Origin: SFTH01 sp963643985
GTDB lineage: Bacteria > Bacillota > Clostridia > Christensenellales > Aristaeellaceae
DNA: 6,037 bases
Assembly: GCA_963643985.1 (NCBI GenBank)
Contig: CAVINP010000110.1
Coordinates: 1 to 6,037, forward strand
Direction: 5' to 3'
The notes under the pieces were generated by a model, which was not told the DNA's origin, did not search any database, and was given only the letters and a program-made list of their open reading frames with translations. Within the stretch, counting starts at the first letter, position 1. Each line of letters opens with the position of its first letter. Shown here one piece after another: positions 1 to 4,765 of the stretch. Both the position numbers and the translations under genes were made by a program.

Positions 1-1349
1 TGACCACCGGCAAGGTATACTGGAACGTGCTCAACAAGGAGCGCCGCGGCGAGTACCTGGGCTCTACGGTTCAGGTCATTCCCCACATCACCAATGAAAT
101 CAAGGAATTTGTCTACCGCGTGGGCAAGCAGACGGGCGCGGACGTGGTCATCACCGAGATCGGCGGCACGATCGGCGACATCGAATCTCAGCCCTTCATC
201 GAAGCCGTACGCCAGATTTCGCTGGAGGTCGGCCGCGAGAACAGCCTGTTCATCCACGTGACGCTCGTGCCCTTCCTGCGCGGCTCGGATGAGCACAAGT
301 CCAAGCCCACGCAACATTCCGTGAAGGAGCTGCAGGGCATGGGCATCAATCCCAACATCATTGTGCTACGCTGTGATCAGCCGCTGGAGCCTGCCATTTT
401 CAAGAAGATCTCCATGTTCTGCAACGTCAAGCCCGACTGCGTGATCGAGAACATCACCCTGCCCTACCTCTACGAAGCCCCGCTGATGCTGGAAAAGGCC
501 GCCTTCTCCGAGGTGGTCTGCCGCGAACTGGGCATCGATGCCCCCAAGCCGGATCTGACGGAGTGGACCGAGATGGTCGAGCGCATCAGGTCGCGCGAGC
601 ACGTGGTGAAGATCGGCCTGGTCGGCAAGTATGTGCAGCTGCACGATGCGTATCTCTCGGTCGCCGAGGCCATGCGCCATGCCGGCTACACGCTGGGCAC
701 GGACATCGACATCGACTGGATCGATTCGGAGCACCTGACCGAGGACAATCTGGAGGATATGCTGGGCGGTCTGGACGGTATCATCGTGCCCGGCGGCTTC
801 GGCGGCCGCGGCATAGACGGCATGATACTGGCCGCACGCTATGCACGCGAGCATCGTCTGCCCTACTTCGGCATCTGTCTGGGCATGCAGATCGCCGTGA
901 TCGAGTACGCACGCAACGTCGCGGGCATTCCCGACGCGCATTCCGGCGAGTTTGACGAGCTGTGCCCCCACAAGGTCATCGACTTCATGCCCGGCCAGAG
1001 CAACGACATCGACAAGGGCGGCACGCTGCGCCTGGGCGCATATCCCTGCGTGATCGGTCCGAACACCACCATGGAGCGCTGCTACGGCATGAGCGTCATC
1101 TCCGAGCGCCACCGCCACCGCTACGAGTTCAACAACGACTACCGCGAGGTGCTCAGCCGGGCCGGCCTCACGCTCTCGGGCCTCTCTCCGGACGGAAGGC
1201 TGGTCGAGACCGTGGAGCTGACGGATCGCCCCTTCTATGTGGGCGTGCAGTTCCACCCGGAGTTCAAGTCCCGCCCGAACAAGGCGCACCCGCTGTTCAA
1301 GGGTTTCATTGCCGCCGCACTGGACAGGAAGCTTGGGACAAGGGATTAG
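1..1349 (+). CDS. pyrG: CTP synthase, 5'-truncated by the window edge
   Basis: CTP synthase makes CTP from UTP, ATP and glutamine, the last step of de novo pyrimidine nucleotide synthesis in the cytoplasm. The first whole codon is at 3 and 448 codons are visible; family members are near 535-545 residues, so about 90 N-terminal residues (with the ATP P-loop) lie outside the window. The visible synthetase part has EIGGTIGDIES and the nucleotide-binding stretch KSKPTQHSVKEL. A class I glutamine amidotransferase domain follows from about visible residue 203. Its nucleophile elbow GICLGMQ has the catalytic Cys at 876-878, and GVQFHPEF supplies the His (1254-1256) and Glu (1260-1262) of the triad, so both activities look intact. 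The GTG at 27 is internal, because coding similarity (TTGKVYWNVL) continues upstream of it. Oddity: the C-terminal GTRD and the TAG stop lie inside a G-rich heptamer array, so the native end was probably altered by repeat growth. A terminator follows 30 bases after the stop. Confidence 0.98.
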   Translation, partial: TTGKVYWNVLNKERRGEYLGSTVQVIPHITNEIKEFVYRVGKQTGADVVITEIGGTIGDIESQPFIEAVRQISLEVGRENSLFIHVTLVPFLRGSDEHKSKPTQHSVKELQGMGINPNIIVLRCDQPLEPAIFKKISMFCNVKPDCVIENITLPYLYEAPLMLEKAAFSEVVCRELGIDAPKPDLTEWTEMVERIRSREHVVKIGLVGKYVQLHDAYLSVAEAMRHAGYTLGTDIDIDWIDSEHLTEDNLEDMLGGLDGIIVPGGFGGRGIDGMILAARYAREHRLPYFGICLGMQIAVIEYARNVAGIPDAHSGEFDELCPHKVIDFMPGQSNDIDKGGTLRLGAYPCVIGPNTTMERCYGMSVISERHRHRYEFNNDYREVLSRAGLTLSGLSPDGRLVETVELTDRPFYVGVQFHPEFKSRPNKAHPLFKGFIAAALDRKLGTRD

Positions 1350-1376
1350 GAACCAGGGAATAGGGAATAGGAATTA
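1335..1376 (+). repeat. G-rich heptamer array overlapping the pyrG 3' end
   Basis: Six consecutive 7-base units fit a GGGAATA-like consensus: GGGACAA, GGGATTA, GGAACCA, GGGAATA, GGGAATA and GGAATTA. The array begins inside pyrG, encodes its last four residues (GTRD) and supplies the TAG stop at 1347-1349. It ends just before the terminator stem. The unit pattern is read directly from the sequence. It resembles simple intergenic minisatellites and I see no coding role in it. Because it is transcribed with pyrG, the mRNA carries several GG/GGG runs just upstream of the terminator. Confidence 0.8.
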
Positions 1377-1379
1377 CGG

Positions 1380-1414
1380 AAAGGACTGCCGTCAATGTTG
1401 CGGCAGTCTTTTTT
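1380..1414 (+). terminator. Rho-independent terminator of pyrG
   Basis: The left arm at 1380-1391 (AAAGGACTGCCG) pairs with the right arm at 1401-1412 (CGGCAGTCTTTT): eight uninterrupted Watson-Crick pairs at the core, one G-T wobble, then three A-T pairs. The loop has nine bases. A run of six T (1409-1414) follows the GC-rich core. It sits 30 bases after the pyrG stop codon, so it should end the pyrG transcript and separate it from the downstream operon. Confidence 0.93.
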
Positions 1415-1449
1415 ACAATTATCACAAAACATAAATTCAGACCAAAGCA

Positions 1450-1469
1450 GGCGAAAACACAGTTTCGCC
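1450..1469. other. Small perfect hairpin
   Basis: GGCGAAA (1450-1456) and TTTCGCC (1463-1469) form a perfect 7-bp stem with a six-base loop. No T-run follows on either strand, so it is not a canonical intrinsic terminator. It lies in the gap between pyrG and the next promoter. It could be a protein-binding inverted repeat or chance; a 7-bp stem is weak evidence. Confidence 0.35.
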
Positions 1470-1482
1470 ATAGTTGGTGCCG

Positions 1483-1530
1483 GGGATTAGCGGCTATTGA
1501 GGGATTAGGAACCGGGGGAACAAGGGAAGC
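1483..1530 (+). repeat. Second G-rich heptamer array (+ strand), degenerate
   Basis: Units include GGGATTA (1483-1489), GGGATTA (1501-1507), GGAACCG (1508-1514) and GGGGAAC (1515-1521), then AAGGGAA in phase, with a less regular patch at 1490-1500. The 14-base string AGGGATTAGGAACC at 1500-1513 is identical to 1341-1354 at the pyrG 3' end, which ties the two arrays to one repeat family. Confidence 0.7.
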
Positions 1531-1539
1531 GCAGACCAA

Positions 1540-1547
1540 TTACGTAA
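1540..1547. other. 8-base palindrome TTACGTAA between opposed arrays
   Basis: TTACGTAA is a perfect palindrome between the + strand array ending at 1530 and the - strand array starting at 1552. The string AATTACG at 1538-1544 also occurs at 1372-1378 at the end of the first array, so it may be part of the repeat family's edge and not an independent operator. An 8-base palindrome alone can arise by chance. Confidence 0.35.
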
Positions 1548-1551
1548 CTTC

Positions 1552-1586
1552 CGATCCCTATTCCCTTATCCCGGATCCCTGTTCCC
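1552..1586 (-). repeat. Heptamer array on the - strand, five in-phase GGG units
   Basis: Read on the - strand from 1586 down to 1552, the units are GGGAACA, GGGATCC, GGGATAA, GGGAATA and GGGATCG: five perfect 7-base periods each starting GGG. It has the opposite orientation to the array at 1483-1530, and the pair forms an imperfect inverted repeat. GGG runs spaced by four bases satisfy the usual G-quadruplex pattern (four or more G3 runs, loops of 1-7). It lies upstream of the operon promoter and is not expected to be in that transcript. Confidence 0.78.
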
Positions 1587-1652
1587 TCGCCGGTCCACTG
1601 CCCGATTCCGTCAAAAACTTCCTCTCACGCAGCATTTTTTTGAATATAGTGG

Positions 1653-1681
1653 TTTTCCGATCCGCATTTTTATGCTATAAT
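1653..1681 (+). promoter_or_regulatory. Extended -10 promoter of the five-gene operon
   Basis: The -10 box TATAAT (1676-1681) is a perfect match and is preceded by TGC (1673-1675), an extended -10 element. The best -35 candidate is TTTTCC at 1653-1658 with a 17-base spacer. It is a poor match to TTGACA, which an extended -10 can offset. The sequence just upstream (1633-1650) is AT-rich. Transcription should start near 1688, about 24 bases before the start codon of the hydrolase gene. The pattern fits a housekeeping sigma-A type factor and not an alternative sigma. Confidence 0.75.
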
Positions 1682-1696
1682 GCATTAAACGGCAAG

Positions 1697-1703
1697 AAAG
1701 GAC
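1697..1703 (+). promoter_or_regulatory. Ribosome binding site that sets the hydrolase start
   Basis: AAAGGAC lies with its AGGA core (1699-1702) nine bases before the ATG at 1712. It favours 1712 over the in-frame ATG at 1721 (spacing 18). It also rules out the upstream TTG at 1640, which lies before the promoter's -10 box and has no ribosome binding site. Confidence 0.8.
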
Positions 1704-1711
1704 ATTATGCC

Positions 1712-2269
1712 ATGCGAAGCATGATTACGAAGGCGTTTCTGTTTGCGCTGTATGCGCACGGTGAGCAGAAGCGCAAGGACGGGCTGCCCTACATTATGCA
1801 TCCGGTCGAGGTGGCCATGGAACTGGCGCGAAACGGTGCCGGCGAGGAGCTGATCTGTGCGGGCTTTCTGCACGATACGATCGAGGATGCCTTCATCACC
1901 CGCGAGCAGCTCGTGACGGCCTTCACCGATGAAGTTGCCGATCTGGTGGTGGCGGACAGTGAGAACAAGGAAGACAGCTGGGAAAAGCGCAAGGGCGATG
2001 CACTGGCGGTGCTCCGCCAACCCGGAGACCGCAACCACAAGATGCTGATGTGCGCAGACAAGCTCTCCAACCTGCGCAGCATGCACGAGGGTCTGGAGAC
2101 CATCGGTGAGGACGTTTTCAAGCGTTACAAGCGCGGCAGAGACCGGCAGGCCTGGCTGTTTCGGGAGACCGTGGATGCCCTCTCCCCGCTGGAGGGGCTG
2201 CCGATGTACGAGGAACTCAAAGAACTGACGCACGAAGTATTTGACGAACGGGACAAGCAGGAAAACTGA
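1712..2269 (+). CDS. HD-domain small alarmone hydrolase ((p)ppGpp 3'-pyrophosphohydrolase-like)
   Basis: A 185-residue protein matching the N-terminal hydrolase (HD) domain of RelA/SpoT proteins, with no room for a synthetase, TGS or ACT domain; this is the size of stand-alone small alarmone hydrolases such as MESH1. Expected Mn-binding and catalytic residues are visible: His30 in YIMHPVEVA, His54-Asp55 in FLHDTIED, Glu58-Asp59 in the same motif, and Asp116 in MCADKLSNLR. That set matches the family's H...HD..ED...D pattern, so the enzyme should be active, removing the 3' pyrophosphate of ppGpp/pppGpp in the cytoplasm. Relatives can act on other substrates (MESH1 also hydrolyses NADPH), so the substrate is inference. 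It is the first gene of the operon, directly behind the promoter and 22 bases before the STAS gene, which suggests co-expression with the partner-switching proteins. Its charged C-terminal tail (from about 165) has no recognisable domain. Confidence 0.85.
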   Translation: MRSMITKAFLFALYAHGEQKRKDGLPYIMHPVEVAMELARNGAGEELICAGFLHDTIEDAFITREQLVTAFTDEVADLVVADSENKEDSWEKRKGDALAVLRQPGDRNHKMLMCADKLSNLRSMHEGLETIGEDVFKRYKRGRDRQAWLFRETVDALSPLEGLPMYEELKELTHEVFDERDKQEN

Positions 2270-2291
2270 CAACAGTAAAGGAGTGTTTTTA

Positions 2292-2594
2292 ATGGGTCTG
2301 ACCATCACAAAGGAAATCGGCGAAACTTCCTTCATCGCAATCGAGGGACGTCTGGACACGACGACTGCGCCCGAACTGGAAGCTGTTCTGGGCGAAGTGC
2401 TGTCTGTGACCAAGGATCTGACCTTTGATCTGGCAAAGCTGGAGTACATCTCCTCGGCAGGCCTGCGCCTGATACTCAAGGCCCAGAAAGCCATGAATCA
2501 GCAGGGCAGCATGAAGCTTCGCAACGTGCCCGCAGCCGTCATGGAAGTGTTTGAAATTACGGGCTTTTCTGATTTTCTGACAATTGAAGGCTGA
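2292..2594 (+). CDS. STAS-domain anti-sigma factor antagonist
   Basis: A 100-residue single STAS domain of the SpoIIAA/RsbV type, the usual length for this family. In partner switching the unphosphorylated antagonist binds the anti-sigma kinase and frees its target; phosphorylation of one serine blocks binding. The start of the domain has the GRLDTTTAPEL strand-helix of the family. The phosphorylation loop reads LEYISSAGLR; aligned on the Gly-Leu to DSSGL of SpoIIAA and DSTGL of RsbV, the phospho-acceptor would be Ser55, with the usual preceding Asp replaced by Ser54. This SSAG variant is, to my knowledge, common among clostridial STAS proteins. AAAGGAG at 2277-2283 lies eight bases before the ATG at 2292, which fixes the start. 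The membrane phosphatase starts five bases after the stop, and the kinase is encoded two genes on, so all three classical components are together. Confidence 0.93.
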   Translation: MGLTITKEIGETSFIAIEGRLDTTTAPELEAVLGEVLSVTKDLTFDLAKLEYISSAGLRLILKAQKAMNQQGSMKLRNVPAAVMEVFEITGFSDFLTIEG

Positions 2595-2599
2595 ATCAG

Positions 2600-4351
2600 A
2601 TGATATCCGATCTGACGGCAGTATATCTGATCTGTGCAACTGCCTGCCCTGCCTTGCTTTCGGCAGCATTTATGCTCCTCAAGCACAAATGCGGGTTTGA
2701 CAAAATCAACGGTGCCGTTCGCCAAATCATTTTCGGCGCGGCGTTCGGCATGATTGCCGCACTGTCGACCAGGTACGGTGTTCGTGTGGGTCACGGTGTC
2801 ATAGTTAACGTGCGTGATGCCGCACCGCTGTGTGCCGGTCTGTTTTTCGGCAGCCCTGCCGGCCTCATCGCCGGTCTGATCGGTGCTCTGCACCGTTGGC
2901 TGTGGGCAGGCTCGGATATCTCGCGTCTTGCCTGTGCACTGTCAACCTTCATCGCAGGTCTTGCAGGCGGCATGATGCGACGCCACGTCTTTGAGAATAA
3001 GAATGCGGGATGCCTGTCCTGCTTCGGTATCGGCTCAACGATGGAAGTGCTGCATATGCTTCTGGTACTTGCCACCAATCTTCAGGACGTCGCGTTCGCG
3101 TTCCGCTACGTTGATATTTGTACTTTACCAATGGCGTTATCCAACGGCATCGCACTGGGGTTGGCCTCACTGGTGTGCAACCTTCCACGCAAGCGGGAGC
3201 GGATTAATCTCAAATCCAGGCGTATCGGCTATGATTTCGGTTTCTGGCTGCTGCTCTGTGTCGCAGTTGCCTTTCTGATGACGAGCTGTTTTACATTTCA
3301 GGTCGTTGATCGCATTACAATCGATGATGCCGAGCTTTATCGCAAGGTGACGCTCTACCTGCTGGGTTTTATGGAGATACTGATCTACACAGCGCTGTTT
3401 ATACTGGTATATCAGCTTCTCAACAAAAAGGTAGTACGTAATCTCCAACGTGTCAACAACAGCCTGAATGCCATCACAAACGGCAATCTGGATGTAAACG
3501 TCAATGTACGCGCCTTCCGTGAATTTTCCGAGCTTTCCGATCATGTAAATGCAACGGTGGATGCACTCAAGCGCTACATCCAAGAGGCCGAAGAACGCAT
3601 TGATCAGGAATTGGAATTTGCGCGTCGGATTCAGCATTCGGCGCTTCCATCCGTGTTTCCGCCCTATCCGGATCGGAAAGAGTTCGATCTCTTTGCCACA
3701 ATGAATGCGGCCAGAGAAGTCGGCGGAGACTTTTACGACTTTTACTTTGTAAACGAGGGACATCTCGCATTCGTGATTGCCGATGTCTCCGGCAAGGGAA
3801 TACCCGCAGCCATGTTCATGATGACGGCCAAGACGATCATCAAAGATCTTGCCGAGAGCGGCAAGAGCGTAGACGAGGTCATGACCATCGCCAATGCTCA
3901 TCTGTGTGAAAACAATGAAGCCGACATGTTCGTAACGGCGTGGATGGGCATACTGGACATCAATACGGGGCTGATTCGCTTCACCAACGCCGGCCACAAT
4001 CCGCCGCTCATCTGCCGCAGAGACGGCAGCTTCGAATATTTCAGGACGCGTGCGGGGCTGGTACTTGCGGGCATGGAAGGCATGCGCTACCGCGCGGGCG
4101 AGGTGCAGCTGGAACCGGGAGATACGATCTTTCTGTACACCGACGGCGTAACAGAAGCGACCGATGGCGAGTGCAGGCTCTTTGGCGAGGATCGTCTCAG
4201 GCAGATCCTGAACGTCTGCAAAAATGAAAAGGTGGATAGTCTGTGCCACTGTGTCAAGGCGGACGTGGATGCCTTCGTGGGCGATGCGCCGCAGTTTGAC
4301 GACATCACCATGCTGGCACTGAGATACAACAAGAGGTGTAACAACAAATGA
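2600..4351 (+). CDS. Membrane sensor PP2C serine phosphatase (LytS-type 5TM region, HAMP-like linker, SpoIIE/RsbU domain)
   Basis: A 583-residue protein likely to dephosphorylate the STAS antagonists in response to a membrane or envelope signal. Residues about 5-195 hold several hydrophobic segments and resemble the 5TM-5TMR_LYT sensor region of LytS-like proteins, with the typical VNVRDAAPLCAG and AGLIGALHRW stretches. Two more segments (about 213-233 and 251-273) bracket a short loop. A HAMP-like region (about 274-326; NLQRVNNSLNAITNGNLDV) and a helical linker (EEAEERIDQELEFARRIQ-type, to about 346) lead to the phosphatase (about 350-577). PP2C metal-binding Asp residues are present: REVGGDFYD (Asp377), ADVSGKG (Asp395), YTDGVTEA (Asp515) and FDDITML (Asp567/568), so it should be active. 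AAGG at 2587-2590 supports the start. The stop overlaps the next gene's ATG by four bases (ATGA). The N-terminal half is visibly less GC-rich than the flanking genes. The sensed ligand is unknown. Confidence 0.93.
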   Translation: MISDLTAVYLICATACPALLSAAFMLLKHKCGFDKINGAVRQIIFGAAFGMIAALSTRYGVRVGHGVIVNVRDAAPLCAGLFFGSPAGLIAGLIGALHRWLWAGSDISRLACALSTFIAGLAGGMMRRHVFENKNAGCLSCFGIGSTMEVLHMLLVLATNLQDVAFAFRYVDICTLPMALSNGIALGLASLVCNLPRKRERINLKSRRIGYDFGFWLLLCVAVAFLMTSCFTFQVVDRITIDDAELYRKVTLYLLGFMEILIYTALFILVYQLLNKKVVRNLQRVNNSLNAITNGNLDVNVNVRAFREFSELSDHVNATVDALKRYIQEAEERIDQELEFARRIQHSALPSVFPPYPDRKEFDLFATMNAAREVGGDFYDFYFVNEGHLAFVIADVSGKGIPAAMFMMTAKTIIKDLAESGKSVDEVMTIANAHLCENNEADMFVTAWMGILDINTGLIRFTNAGHNPPLICRRDGSFEYFRTRAGLVLAGMEGMRYRAGEVQLEPGDTIFLYTDGVTEATDGECRLFGEDRLRQILNVCKNEKVDSLCHCVKADVDAFVGDAPQFDDITMLALRYNKRCNNK

Positions 4352-4749
4352 AACAGCTGATCATAGAGGCCTCGGTGCGCAGCATCGGTCTGGTCACGCA
4401 GTTCATAAACGGCGAACTGGAGGCGCAGAACTGCAGCCCCCGCGCGATGGTAAAGATCGATGTGGCCATCGATGAGATCTTCGGCAACATCGCACGCTAC
4501 GCCTACGCCGACGGTCACGGCAGCGTCACGGTCTGCTTTGAAGTAAAGGACGGATGCGCCGAGATCGGCTTCATCGACAACGGCGTGCCCTTCAACCCGC
4601 TGGAGACCCCGGAGCCTGATATCACGCTCGACGCGGCGAACCGCGACATCGGCGGTCTGGGCATCTTTCTGGTGAAGAAGACCATGGACAGCGTCGAATA
4701 CGAGCGCAAGGACAATCAAAATATACTGCGCCTGACCAAGCGCATCTGA
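4348..4749 (+). CDS. HATPase anti-sigma factor-type serine kinase (RsbW/SpoIIAB-like)
   Basis: A 133-residue GHKL-fold ATPase of the length typical for RsbW/SpoIIAB proteins. Such proteins bind a sigma factor or other target and use ATP to phosphorylate the serine of a cognate STAS antagonist. The ATP-site motifs are visible: N-box DEIFGNIARYAY (Glu43, Asn47), G1 box FIDNGVPFNP (Asp77, Gly79) and G2 box IGGLGIFLVKK (Gly102-Gly105). There is no His phosphorylation site or dimerisation domain of a two-component kinase, which argues for the serine-kinase branch. It overlaps the phosphatase gene by four bases, so translational coupling is likely; GAGGTG at 4333-4338 serves as its binding site. 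It lies between the phosphatase and the second STAS protein, so its likely substrates are Ser55 of the 2292-2594 protein and Ser55 of the STAS-kinase fusion. No sigma factor is nearby, so its final target is unknown. Confidence 0.92.
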   Translation: MKQLIIEASVRSIGLVTQFINGELEAQNCSPRAMVKIDVAIDEIFGNIARYAYADGHGSVTVCFEVKDGCAEIGFIDNGVPFNPLETPEPDITLDAANRDIGGLGIFLVKKTMDSVEYERKDNQNILRLTKRI

Positions 4750-4765
4750 TACAGGGGGAAATACA

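Larger units (their letters stand above)
1415..1711. other. Non-coding intergenic region between pyrG and the signalling operon
   Basis: No open frame here has a plausible start with a ribosome binding site or a recognisable product. In order it holds an AT-rich stretch after the terminator, a 7-bp hairpin (1450-1469), a + strand heptamer array (1483-1530), an 8-base palindrome (1540-1547), a - strand heptamer array (1552-1586), about 35 bases with no visible signal, and then an AT-rich promoter region and a ribosome binding site for the alarmone hydrolase gene. Confidence 0.8.

Noticed and set aside
366..1289. Long open frame on the - strand opposite pyrG (307 codons)
   Set aside because: It lies entirely antisense to a clearly conserved CTP synthase with intact active-site motifs. 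Its translation is low-complexity (rich in H, V, A and D) and matches no family I recognise. It reflects the GC-rich third positions of the sense strand.
1450..1469. Second intrinsic terminator
   Set aside because: The 7-bp stem is perfect, but no T-run follows on either strand, and the pyrG terminator at 1380-1414 already accounts for transcript ending.
1335..1586. CRISPR-like array
   Set aside because: The repeats are contiguous degenerate 7-base units without unique spacers of uniform length, and no cas gene is present.
1640..1711. Upstream TTG start giving the hydrolase 24 extra residues
   Set aside because: It would begin before the promoter -10 box at 1676-1681 and has no ribosome binding site, while AAAGGAC is well placed for the ATG at 1712.
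2241..2291. Upstream start extending the first STAS protein by 17 residues
   Set aside because: It overlaps the hydrolase coding end without a ribosome binding site. The ATG at 2292 has AAAGGAG eight bases upstream and gives the usual STAS length.
1685..2494. - strand open frame opposite the hydrolase and first STAS gene (269 codons)
   Set aside because: It spans two well-supported sense genes and their intergenic ribosome binding site; no domain is recognisable.
3167..4249. Long - strand open frame opposite the phosphatase gene (360 codons)
   Set aside because: It is antisense to the conserved PP2C domain with all metal-binding Asp residues, and shows no ribosome binding site or recognisable domain.
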